Shown piece after piece: positions 1 to 6,375 of a DNA stretch of 21,012 bases. The notes below the pieces were generated by a model that saw nothing but the letters and a program-made list of their open reading frames with translations, ran no database searches and was not told where the DNA came from. This stretch comes from Candidatus Hermodarchaeota archaeon (GTDB lineage Archaea; Asgardarchaeota; Hermodarchaeia; Hermodarchaeales; Hermodarchaeaceae), in contig JAEOSV010000155.1 of NCBI GenBank assembly GCA_016840185.1, positions 1 to 21,012 on the forward strand, given 5' to 3'. Both the position numbers and the translations under genes were made by a program. The stretch's first letter is position 1, and each line of letters starts with the position of its first letter.

Positions 1-710
1 ACGCGGTCTGGGGAGAGATAGGTTGGTGGACCTGCGAGAATGAGGACATCAGGGTTTTGTCCTATAATCCAATCAGCGGTTTCCCTAATCATTGGTCCTT
101 GAATATCAGAAGCATGCACCATGGAAAAACTGCCACACCGAATCCCTGTCATTATGACCCATCCGAGTTTTGTTCCCCTTTCACCATGCTGAACTGCAGG
201 AGAAAAACGGATCAGGGTTTTTCCAATTTTCGTGGCTTTTCCATCTGCATACGTGACTTCTTGGGCAACCTTTCGCGCTTTACGGATGAAATTATACCCT
301 CGTCCTTGTTGTGAATAGTTAATTCGTGTGCGAATATCCTTACACCACACTTTCTTTCCCCCATAAAGGGCTGCAGCATCATCCGGACTTGACCAGAAGT
401 ATGCATAGTTTCGAAAGAAAGGCATGAAATGATCATGATGAAAATGGGAAACCACGATGAGATCAGCCGATGGGGCACACGAGAGGATTTGGTTTCGAAT
501 AAGGTCAAGGAGTTTATATTCAGTGGGATGTGGATGAAGTTGGTTACGGAAACCAAGGGCTACGCCGGGGTCAATGAGTATTGACGCATCAGTAGTTTTT
601 ACATGTGTAGCAAGACTACGTACTCCTAGGCTTTCAGCCGCGAAGGGGGTTATTTCCATCTCACCACTTAACTGGATTTTCCCAAGACGCAGAGGCTTTA
701 CATCACCCAT
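1..710 (-). CDS. UPF0282 family metallo-beta-lactamase-fold hydrolase (3' end missing)
   Basis: Predicted metal-dependent hydrolase of the archaeal UPF0282/COG2248 family; the substrate is unknown. I translated it directly because the frame runs off the left edge without a stop. The metal motif SHFHHDHF (HxHxDH type) is clear, and the N-terminal stretch ESLGVRSLATHVKT followed by ILIDPGVALG matches the family. A later histidine (SPAVQHGERG) and MVHASDIQGP provide further probable ligands. About 236 residues are visible against roughly 300 in the family, so the C-terminus lies outside the window. The ATG at 710 has a GGAG 9 nt upstream. A second ATG at 659 (MEITPFAAESLG) coincides with the usual family start, so the first 17 residues may not be translated. 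A hairpin and T-rich tract separate it from the upstream bactofilin-like gene. Family assignment is confident; function is not known. Confidence 0.85.
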   Translation of the reverse strand, partial: MGDVKPLRLGKIQLSGEMEITPFAAESLGVRSLATHVKTTDASILIDPGVALGFRNQLHPHPTEYKLLDLIRNQILSCAPSADLIVVSHFHHDHFMPFFRNYAYFWSSPDDAAALYGGKKVWCKDIRTRINYSQQGRGYNFIRKARKVAQEVTYADGKATKIGKTLIRFSPAVQHGERGTKLGWVIMTGIRCGSFSMVHASDIQGPMIRETADWIIGQNPDVLILAGPPTYLSPDR

Positions 711-810
711 GTCGTACCGCTCCAAGGCATTACAGAGTACAAAAAGTGTAACTAGCTCATAATTGGAGCATTTATGTTCCTTTGAAGTTTCCTACAAAAG
801 AGAAAGACTT

Positions 811-861
811 GAAAAAAGAAGAATTAGTGGAGTTCGAGGCAATCACAGAGCCCCGAACCCC
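811..861 (-). terminator. Strong hairpin plus U-tract downstream of the bactofilin-like gene
   Basis: Read on the minus strand, 861-850 pairs with 840-829 as a 12-bp stem (GGGGTTCGGGGC with GCCTCGAACTCC, two G-U pairs) around a 9-nt loop, followed by a run of six U at 817-812. It begins 18 nt after the stop at 879. A terminator for the repeat-protein transcript is the simplest reading. Archaeal termination usually relies on U-tracts rather than hairpins, so the stem may instead protect the 3' end. Confidence 0.6.
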
Positions 862-878
862 AAAGCTGTGGGCTTTAA

Positions 879-2072
879 TTACTTGATTAAGTCTTGAGTT
901 TTGGGAAGCTGATTGACTTGTTCTGGTTCTTTCCCAAACTGTACACCGCGCTCAGCCTCTAAACGTTCAGTATAGAGGACTTCGCCTTCGACTACTACAT
1001 CCCGTTCGATGTAGATTTCACGTCCATAGAGGTTTTTCACGCGAGCCCGTTCTTCCACACGGATGGAATCACCATAAAATGAAGCACCCCGAGCTTTCTC
1101 TCCAACGGTTATCTCCAGACCTTCTACAAATCCCGAAACTTCACCACGTCGCCCAATATGGAATTCTTGTTCAGCAATGATGTGGGAAGCCCGGATGGAT
1201 CCACCAATATCGATTCGTGGACACTCGATTCTTTGACCGACTCGTAAGGATCCGCCGACATCAATGCGTTCACCAACGACGAGATCAGTTCCAACTTCGA
1301 CTGATCCACCGCAGTCTAATTTCTCTGTCAGTGTTAGAGATTTTTCTGCTCTTACAGCGCCTCCACAGTCAACCGTCTTGCCTTTAGCATCTCCAGTGAA
1401 CCTGGCAGAACCACCGGCATCGACTTCTTCGAATGATAGTTCGCCTTCACTCTTGAAGCTCCCGCCAACATCAACTTTGAGCACTTTGGAACCAGGTCCG
1501 ACAACGACGGCTCCACCAACATCGATTTCGCCGACTTCAACGGCTCCTTCTGATTTGAAGGAACCCCCGACGGAAACTTTCCCGATGGTTCCCGTATTGC
1601 ACTTTACTGCGCCTCCAACTGATAGCTTAGTGGAGTCAATGTTTCCTTCAACCTTAACCGCGCCACCGACTCGAATCTCTTCAACCTTGGCATTACCTCC
1701 GACTTTGAGGGCGCCACCGATTGAGACCTTGTCAGCGGTTAGATCTTTTCTAACATTCAATGCAGCGCTGACATCTATTCGATTAGCGGTTGCTGAGCCT
1801 GAAATTTCCAGTTGGCCACGTCTCACATTCACTGCTCGTTCGATGATGAGGTCGCCACGGATTTCCGAAGTGTTATTGCCATCGATTTCTAAATATTCAG
1901 CCTTCAAGGATCCTTCAATTACAATGTCCCCTTTCACCGATAGACGCCCATCGATGATGATGGTATCGCCTTTTTCGGGATGAATCCTTCGGCAGTGTTT
2001 GAGTTCCACATCCCCTTTGATGTGGCCTAATTTTAGGTCGCTTTCTTTTTCGTAACGGAGTTTGTCACCCAT
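879..2072 (-). CDS. Bactofilin-like beta-helix repeat protein (polymer-forming cytoskeletal type)
   Basis: A 397-residue protein with no signal peptide or membrane segment. Eleven GG dyads (residues 119, 136, 153, 169, 186, 203, 220, 237, 255, 273 and 290) recur every 16-18 residues in units of the form (D/S)VGG(A/S)xKxxG, which is the periodicity of a right-handed parallel beta-helix. Residues 38-116 are a looser version of the same repeat (IIIDGRLSVKGDIVIEGSL), and 307-380 have longer coils. Bactofilins polymerise through such a helix and have disordered ends; the C-terminal tail here (about 380-397) is short and polar. This protein is longer than typical bactofilins and has more regular repeats, so it could also be a non-polymerising beta-helix scaffold. 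The ATG at 2072 is preceded by AAGGAG at 2087-2082, spacing 9. A TATA-like element lies at 2118-2127 and an operator-like repeat just upstream of that. Confidence 0.75.
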   Translation of the reverse strand: MGDKLRYEKESDLKLGHIKGDVELKHCRRIHPEKGDTIIIDGRLSVKGDIVIEGSLKAEYLEIDGNNTSEIRGDLIIERAVNVRRGQLEISGSATANRIDVSAALNVRKDLTADKVSIGGALKVGGNAKVEEIRVGGAVKVEGNIDSTKLSVGGAVKCNTGTIGKVSVGGSFKSEGAVEVGEIDVGGAVVVGPGSKVLKVDVGGSFKSEGELSFEEVDAGGSARFTGDAKGKTVDCGGAVRAEKSLTLTEKLDCGGSVEVGTDLVVGERIDVGGSLRVGQRIECPRIDIGGSIRASHIIAEQEFHIGRRGEVSGFVEGLEITVGEKARGASFYGDSIRVEERARVKNLYGREIYIERDVVVEGEVLYTERLEAERGVQFGKEPEQVNQLPKTQDLIK

Positions 2073-2117
2073 CGTGATCGGCTCCTTTCATTTCACTGAT
2101 GAAAGCATAGCATTTCT

Positions 2118-2127
2118 GCTTTAAAAG
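2118..2127 (-). promoter_or_regulatory. TATA-like box for the bactofilin-like gene
   Basis: CTTTTAAAGC on the minus strand lies about 46-55 nt upstream of the ATG at 2072 and would place transcription start near 2095, leaving a leader that contains the AAGGAG ribosome site. Confidence 0.45.
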
Positions 2128-2135
2128 ACGGACTC

Positions 2136-2157
2136 ACATTTTGGGGTCACATAATGT
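2136..2157. promoter_or_regulatory. Operator-like inverted repeat, copy 1
   Basis: Eight-base arms ACATTTTG and CATAATGT (7 of 8 positions complementary) flank the spacer GGGTCA. It sits 8 bp upstream of the TATA-like box of the bactofilin-like gene and downstream of the LLM gene stop. The same spacer and nearly the same arms recur at 3226-3247. Inferred binding site for a dimeric transcription factor. Confidence 0.55.
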
Positions 2158-2204
2158 AACTATATGCACATTCTGAAAAAATAACACCAACAATATCCGA
2201 GGAA

Positions 2205-3107
2205 TCACTCTTTTCGAAGTTTTGGGATGACCTTGTTAGCAATGAATTCAAATTTATGCAATTGATCAGAGTCATACCATATTGGATAATAGAAAATGAA
2301 TTCTGTGATTCCAATCTCGCGGTATGGTTGTACAAAGTTTAGAAAGTCTTGTTCCGAATCGAAAACAGTTTCTGAGTGGGGGGAGAAGTACAGGAGTGAA
2401 CGGCGTAAGGTTTGAGGGTCACGACCGAGATCTTTACAATACTTATCTAGTAACTGATTTCGTTTTTTAGTGTCATTAAACATTTGCTTCGGAGGAGTAC
2501 CCCAATCAGCACCATAGGAATTCCATGTGTCAGCATATTTTGCGGTGATTTTCAGCATCGACGGGCCCATGGCACCGATGGTGATTGGGGGACGTGGTGA
2601 TTGGAGTGGGGCAGGTGCCATGCTTGCTTCCTTCATCACGTAGTAATGCCCATCATAAGAACTAACCCGGTTTCGAAGAGCTTGATCGATAATCTCAACG
2701 GTCTCACGAAAGCGGCGAACACGTTCTGGAGGAGCCCAATCTTCGATGCCAGTCATTCGATAAACGGGGTCTACGGTCCCAGATGTTCCAGCGCCTAGTC
2801 CTAGCTCTAATCGCCCCCCTGAAATATGGTCAACAGTTAATGCTTGACGGGTTAAAATGGCTGGGAACCGTAGGGGATTGGCAGTCACAAGAGTACCAAT
2901 ACGTATGCGTTTTGTGATTACTGCGAGTCCAGAAAGAAGTGTCCAGGCCTCAAACCATGGATCATTGGGAGAAACATAATTTACAAAGTGGTCAGCCAAC
3001 CATACACTATCAAAATTTAGTTGTTCAATATATTGCCAAAGCCTTAGTATTTCATTCCACGGTTCGGATTGCAACGTCATTATCCCAAAGCGAAGCGGGT
3101 GACTCAT
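2205..3107 (-). CDS. LLM-class (luciferase-like, probably F420-dependent) oxidoreductase
   Basis: A 300-residue member of the bacterial luciferase-like TIM-barrel superfamily. Hallmarks are the N-terminal RFGIM strand, DSVWLADHF (33-41), the cofactor-region segment GTLVTANPLRFPAILTRQ (71-88) and SGGRLELGLGAG (96-107). The PPITIGAMGPSMLKITAKYADTWN region follows at about 173-196. In archaea most members of this branch bind deazaflavin F420 and transfer hydride to various substrates; FMN cannot be excluded, and the substrate is unknown. The length is normal. The ATG at 3107 has GAAGGTGA 5 nt upstream. The gene is flanked by two copies of one inverted-repeat operator (2136-2157 and 3226-3247), and its upstream region holds two further palindromes, so it is probably regulated. 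Family call is firm; cofactor is inferred. Confidence 0.88.
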   Translation of the reverse strand: MSHPLRFGIMTLQSEPWNEILRLWQYIEQLNFDSVWLADHFVNYVSPNDPWFEAWTLLSGLAVITKRIRIGTLVTANPLRFPAILTRQALTVDHISGGRLELGLGAGTSGTVDPVYRMTGIEDWAPPERVRRFRETVEIIDQALRNRVSSYDGHYYVMKEASMAPAPLQSPRPPITIGAMGPSMLKITAKYADTWNSYGADWGTPPKQMFNDTKKRNQLLDKYCKDLGRDPQTLRRSLLYFSPHSETVFDSEQDFLNFVQPYREIGITEFIFYYPIWYDSDQLHKFEFIANKVIPKLRKE

Positions 3108-3167
3108 GATTTCACCTTCCCACGTTTGTATTAGGTAAACTTCAAGGGCGTGTTACTTTCAATTCTG

Positions 3168-3180
3168 TTGAGTAACTCAA
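3168..3180. promoter_or_regulatory. Perfect 13-bp palindrome upstream of the LLM gene
   Basis: TTGAGT-A-ACTCAA is a perfect 6-bp inverted repeat with a 1-nt centre, about 61 nt upstream of the LLM start, near where the core promoter should be. Candidate regulator site. Part of a cluster with 3204-3218 and 3226-3247. Confidence 0.4.
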
Positions 3181-3203
3181 CAATTACTCACTAATAAGAT
3201 GAA

Positions 3204-3218
3204 CTCACAAAATGTGAG
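3204..3218. promoter_or_regulatory. Perfect 15-bp palindrome in the LLM / secreted-protein intergenic region
   Basis: CTCACA-AAA-TGTGAG is a perfect 6-bp inverted repeat with a 3-nt centre, 8 bp from the larger operator at 3226-3247. Its left arm, CTCACA, also occurs at 2133-2138, overlapping operator copy 1. Candidate transcription-factor site. Confidence 0.4.
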
Positions 3219-3225
3219 TAGTTCT

Positions 3226-3247
3226 ACATGTTGGGGTCACAACATGT
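3226..3247. promoter_or_regulatory. Operator-like inverted repeat, copy 2 (perfect)
   Basis: Arms ACATGTTG and CAACATGT are perfectly complementary over 8 bp around the spacer GGGTCA, the same spacer as in the copy at 2136-2157. It lies between the divergent LLM gene (start 3107) and the secreted-protein gene (start 3351), so it could act on either. Confidence 0.6.
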
Positions 3248-3350
3248 GTCTACATTCAAAACTTATACGAGTTAACGATATAACGAAGGTCGACGGTATA
3301 GTACAATTGTCTTAATATTAGATCACACCAAAACTTGTGAGGACTTTGAG

Positions 3351-3824
3351 TTGAAGAGATCGATTAAGGTAGCACTAACCTTTTCGTTAGCTTTTGCCTT
3401 TCTTATCACCACCACCGTAATTGTGTATTCGTACCCCGTCATACTCATGGGCGGCACCCTGTTTCAAATAGGTGGTATTCCGGGTGGTGAAGAGACCTTT
3501 GAAGTAATTATTCCTTGGCCAAATACTCAAATTCATGTCATCGTTGAAGTTACAGATTTAATCTATCTCAATGTACCTGGCGCATTCACAGGAATTAAGA
3601 TATCCAACTTAGGTCACGAAATTGCGTCTATTCCCGTTACTGAAACTGATGATTACGATTTGGGTTGGATTGATGCACAGAGTACGTGTAACATTACACT
3701 GAGAGTTTACGGCTATCTAACACGTTCAGTGATGGCAGGCAGGATCACTGTTTGGGGGCGTAGTCCCATCCACGTGCTTCTCTATGGAGATTTTCTTATC
3801 GTTAATGACCACATTCAACATTGA
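3351..3824 (+). CDS. Small secreted or membrane-anchored protein, unknown function
   Basis: A 157-residue protein not recognised as a known family. It begins with a basic MKRSIK followed by a hydrophobic stretch (residues 7-27, VALTFSLAFAFLITTTVIV) typical of a signal peptide or N-terminal anchor. The remainder is rich in beta-branched residues and glycine (GGTLFQIGGIPGGEETFEV, then alternating hydrophobic strands), suggesting a small extracytoplasmic beta-sandwich. No cysteine pair or catalytic motif stands out; there is one cysteine, in STCNITL. The start is TTG, supported by GTGAGG 8 nt upstream. It is transcribed divergently from the LLM gene across a palindrome-rich region and converges with the flavoprotein gene ending at 3857. 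Existence as a gene is likely; function is unknown. Confidence 0.65.
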   Translation: MKRSIKVALTFSLAFAFLITTTVIVYSYPVILMGGTLFQIGGIPGGEETFEVIIPWPNTQIHVIVEVTDLIYLNVPGAFTGIKISNLGHEIASIPVTETDDYDLGWIDAQSTCNITLRVYGYLTRSVMAGRITVWGRSPIHVLLYGDFLIVNDHIQH

Positions 3825-3856
3825 TTCAGGAATTTACTCTAACTTGCAATTGTTTT

Positions 3857-4816
3857 TCATCTACCAAGATTCAATAGATAATGGGCAATCATAATCCCAA
3901 CATATACACCCGTTCCCACTGCAGTTGCTACTGATTGGGTCATTGGTCGGACATCACCAGCTGCCCAAACACCTTCGATATTAGTCGCACCTCGGTGATC
4001 CGTGATAATACTTTGGCGCTCGTCAACTTGAATTCCCATCGCCGTTGCCAGTTCACTCCGAGGGACACCAACCCAAGCGACGAAGAATGTATTGCATTCG
4101 AGATTTCGACCATCGGTTGTGAAAAGTTGTTGATGCTTGCCTGGGTCAAGAATTTTAATCGCTTTAATGAGACCATGCGTCCATTCAAACCCCGATTCAT
4201 CTAGAAGCGTTGTGAATTCTTTCGTGAAAGGTGTAAAGCCGTCTTCGGTCATGAAGATGCGGATGCGCTTGGCAAAGGGTTTGATGCCCCGTGCAACATG
4301 CAAGGCACTATTTGCACTTCCTGCATTAACAATGATGATATCTTTTCCATTAGCAAGTGGACTATCACAATCCGGGCAATAGTAACTCATGTGATCCTTA
4401 GCAGCATATGGCAGCCATTTTTTCCAGTCTCCATCAACTTTGGGGTGTTTTCGAGCAATTCCAGTTGCCAAAACCACTGTTTTTGTTGTTATAGTCGTTG
4501 GCGTTGATTTAGAGGTTTGAATGTGAACCTGAAACTCGGGGACCTTTCCTTCAATTCGCAGGACATTCCCAAAAAGAGTCTTTACCTTGAATCCACGGAG
4601 TTCCCTGCGTAGTTTCTGAAGGATATCGACGCTGGCTTCAAGGGGTCTGACACCTGGAAAATTATGAACGGGAGTGTTCGCAAATTGCATAGGAGATGTC
4701 TTTCGATCAACGACCAAGACCCTTCGTTGATGAAATGCAAGATGCATCGCCGCAGCGATTCCTGCGGGACCACCCCCAACAATGACAGCATCATAATGAG
4801 TTGATTCGTTGGTCAA
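3857..4816 (-). CDS. Thioredoxin-reductase-like FAD oxidoreductase with atypical NADPH site
   Basis: A 319-residue two-domain flavoprotein of the thioredoxin reductase fold. The FAD motif VIVGGGPAG is at 11-19, the TrxR-like HNFPGV at 51-56, ATGI at 117-120, the redox pair CPDC at 147-150 and the second FAD motif WAAGDVRP at 284-291. The NADPH half departs from the family: the usual GGGxxA becomes VNAGSANSA (163-171), and the HRRxxxR clamp is replaced by IFMTEDGFT (187-195). Similar losses are known in TrxR relatives that use ferredoxin or another donor instead of NADPH, such as FFTR and the Thermoplasma enzyme. The target is inferred to be a thioredoxin-like protein. The start is TTG at 4816, supported by GGGTGA 3 nt upstream; a perfect hairpin (4828-4848) lies in the leader. 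No thioredoxin or ferredoxin gene is adjacent. Confidence 0.85.
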   Translation of the reverse strand: MTNESTHYDAVIVGGGPAGIAAAMHLAFHQRRVLVVDRKTSPMQFANTPVHNFPGVRPLEASVDILQKLRRELRGFKVKTLFGNVLRIEGKVPEFQVHIQTSKSTPTTITTKTVVLATGIARKHPKVDGDWKKWLPYAAKDHMSYYCPDCDSPLANGKDIIIVNAGSANSALHVARGIKPFAKRIRIFMTEDGFTPFTKEFTTLLDESGFEWTHGLIKAIKILDPGKHQQLFTTDGRNLECNTFFVAWVGVPRSELATAMGIQVDERQSIITDHRGATNIEGVWAAGDVRPMTQSVATAVGTGVYVGIMIAHYLLNLGR

Positions 4817-4827
4817 TGTTCACCCTC

Positions 4828-4848
4828 TGCAGTCTTCTAGAGACTGCA
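4828..4848. promoter_or_regulatory. Perfect 8-bp inverted repeat in the leader of the TrxR-like gene
   Basis: TGCAGTCT and AGACTGCA flank a 5-nt centre, ending 11 nt upstream of the TTG start of the flavoprotein. It could be a repressor operator near the transcription start or a hairpin ending the upstream transcript (winged-helix gene, stop at 4913). No long U-run follows, so an operator is preferred. Confidence 0.5.
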
Positions 4849-4912
4849 CCTCTGTTTAGGTGTAAAAATGATAGCCTTTCATGAATAGGGCCTTCAAGAA
4901 CCCACATTCTCC

Positions 4913-5215
4913 TTAGAACGGAGTGACTGGTTCTGGCATGGGCATCCCGACAAAGGCAATCATGCGCTTATACATTTCTAAATATTGGTTACCCCGAACC
5001 GTGACCCGAAAAAGGCGCCGATTATCTTCCTCCACGACTTCGACGAGTCCACGCTCCTCAAGAAATTCAAGTGTGGTTTTCGCCCGATCAACAGGGAGAT
5101 TAGTTGATCGAGCAGCGCGGGTTAACGGGCAATATCCATGAATGATAATAATCCGAATGAGCATAGCATAGATATCATAACGAGTTCGTTTGTGAATCGG
5201 ACCCTCCTTGGCCAC
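4913..5215 (-). CDS. Small winged-helix DNA-binding protein
   Basis: A 100-residue protein with a single winged helix-turn-helix domain of the archaeal type often called HTH_45 (PF14947-like): KRTRYDIYAMLIRII as helix 1, LTRAARSTNLPVDRAKTTLEFLEERGLV as the HTH, then the wing VVEEDNRRLFRVTVRG and a C-terminal helix YLEMYKRMIAF suitable for dimerisation. It probably acts as a transcription regulator; the target is unknown. The start is GTG at 5215, inside the 3' end of the upstream membrane-protein gene (41-nt overlap), so the two are almost certainly cotranscribed and possibly translationally coupled. A hairpin operator candidate lies just downstream in front of the flavoprotein gene, making that gene a plausible target, but this is inference. 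Confidence 0.78.
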   Translation of the reverse strand: MAKEGPIHKRTRYDIYAMLIRIIIIHGYCPLTRAARSTNLPVDRAKTTLEFLEERGLVEVVEEDNRRLFRVTVRGNQYLEMYKRMIAFVGMPMPEPVTPF

Positions 5216-5756
5216 CTACATCACCTTCGTCATCAATGATTTCTGATGCAGTCGGTTCATCAGGGCTACCTTCGGGAACTCCTTCTTCTTGAGTTTCATC
5301 CAATGATTCTTCTTCGGGTTCGTCTTTTCCATATCGAATTAACTCTCGACTGATCATAGCGAAAATCACACCAGCCCAAGCGAGCCCCTGATATTTACTC
5401 ATGAAAGTCGCTAAATCAAGCGAGCCAAGAAGATACATTTGGGCTAGATTCCATAAGAGCCCCATGAGACTCATTCCCGCCCCAATACCAATCAAATATA
5501 CAGCAGTCCGATGCCGTCCTAATACTATCAACAAACACGCAAGGAGGACGGTCCAACCGCCCATAAAGGAGAGAAAGGAGAGAATCGAGAGGCCGATAAT
5601 CAGAATATCTGTAATCAGTGGATTAGGACTAATCAAGATAGCAATTTGGATGGCCCATCCCCAGAACCCCGTAGAGGTCCCATAGTAACCAGTGATGATG
5701 AGAATGGCACCTCCTATTCCTGCAAAGAACAACGCGGCGATATTTCGTTTATGCAT
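5175..5756 (-). CDS. Four- to five-TM membrane protein with acidic C-terminal tail
   Basis: An integral membrane protein of about 193 residues, not recognised as a named family. Hydrophobic segments begin with NIAALFFAGIGGAILIITGYY, then WAIQIAILI, DILIIGLSILSFLSFMGG, VLLACLLIVL, AVYLIGIGAGMSLMGLLW and GLAWAGVIFAM. The last about 50 residues are a cytosolic-type, strongly acidic disordered tail (EPEEESLDETQEEGVPEG onward). The ATG at 5756 (MHKRN) with GGTGG just upstream is preferred; an in-frame GTG at 5771 would add five residues. Its 3' end overlaps the winged-helix gene by 41 nt in another frame. Such membrane protein/regulator pairs suggest the regulator controls or senses through this protein, but nothing in the sequence proves it. 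Confidence 0.7.
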   Translation of the reverse strand: MHKRNIAALFFAGIGGAILIITGYYGTSTGFWGWAIQIAILISPNPLITDILIIGLSILSFLSFMGGWTVLLACLLIVLGRHRTAVYLIGIGAGMSLMGLLWNLAQMYLLGSLDLATFMSKYQGLAWAGVIFAMISRELIRYGKDEPEEESLDETQEEGVPEGSPDEPTASEIIDDEGDVGGQGGSDSQTNSL

Positions 5757-5907
5757 ACAACCACCAAGCACATTATGAGCATCAGAGAAAACAGGCTCTC
5801 ATCAAGCCACGCTAATACCAGATGTTTATCCTTTTAAAACAGCCCTCCATTTCGAAAACACACCATCTAGGAACAACCAAAGGCTTTTCTCGAAAAGGTT
5901 TTTCTAC

Positions 5908-5926
5908 CGTCACACCAACAGTGACG
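5908..5926. repeat. Small hairpin upstream of the YbjN-like gene
   Basis: CGTCAC and GTGACG form a perfect 6-bp stem with a 7-nt loop, 32 nt upstream of the ATG at 5958. A second small stem (CTTTTC/GAAAAG) precedes it at 5884-5897. They may be operator or leader structure; no stronger claim is possible. Confidence 0.35.
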
Positions 5927-5957
5927 AACACATTGTGGAATAATTGAGGTTACAACA

Positions 5958-6365
5958 ATGGGAACACGAATCAAAGAAATCACCATGCTCCTCGATGAAC
6001 TCGAAGTCAAATACGACCTCAAAGACGAAACCGTCGTCGCCCTATGGAAGACTGACAAATGGGAAAACCTCGTCGTCAACTTCATATTTTCACCTAATGA
6101 TATCTGGCTCACAATCGTCGGCTGGCAAAAATTCCCACAACTTTCTGACGAAGACAAATCCGAGTTTTATCAAAAACTTCTCCAAGAGGCTTGGAATTAT
6201 AATGGAACCAAATTCTGTTTAGATCCGGATGGCGATTTGGCTGTCGTGGTTGAGACTGCTGATACGGAAATTTCCGCTGAGGAATTGTCACGATATATTC
6301 GTCAGGTGTTGAATGCAGCTGACGAATTGCATGACTGGGTTCCCGCCGAAGCCTGGAAAGAATAA
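5958..6365 (+). CDS. YbjN / type III secretion chaperone-fold (CesT-like) protein
   Basis: A 135-residue cytosolic alpha/beta protein. The order helix (TRIKEITMLLDELE), strand pair (ETVVALWKTDKWENLVVNFIFSPN), strand (WLTIVGWQKFP), helix (SDEDKSEFYQKLLQEAWNYNG), strands (TKFCLDPDGDLAVVVETA) and a final helix (SAEELSRYIRQVLNAADELHDW) matches the YbjN/Tir-chaperone fold seen in many archaeal proteins of this length. Such proteins are small dimers, often chaperone-like, without catalytic residues; no partner is identifiable here. The ATG at 5958 has GAGGT at 5947-5951, spacing about 6. It is the only gene on its strand between divergent and convergent neighbours, so it is probably monocistronic. 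The fold assignment is inferred from secondary-structure pattern. Confidence 0.7.
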   Translation: MGTRIKEITMLLDELEVKYDLKDETVVALWKTDKWENLVVNFIFSPNDIWLTIVGWQKFPQLSDEDKSEFYQKLLQEAWNYNGTKFCLDPDGDLAVVVETADTEISAEELSRYIRQVLNAADELHDWVPAEAWKE

Positions 6366-6375
6366 TTTGTGTTGA

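Noticed and set aside
826..876. Possible tRNA or T-arm-like sequence (GTTCGAG and similar)
   Set aside because: It does not form a cloverleaf or anticodon arm; it folds as one 12-bp hairpin followed by a U-tract.
1264..1983. Long plus-strand open frame (239 codons, Ser/Thr/Pro-rich) opposite the beta-helix gene
   Set aside because: It is the antisense shadow of the GG repeats; its repetitive composition mirrors them, and it has no ribosome site or promoter.
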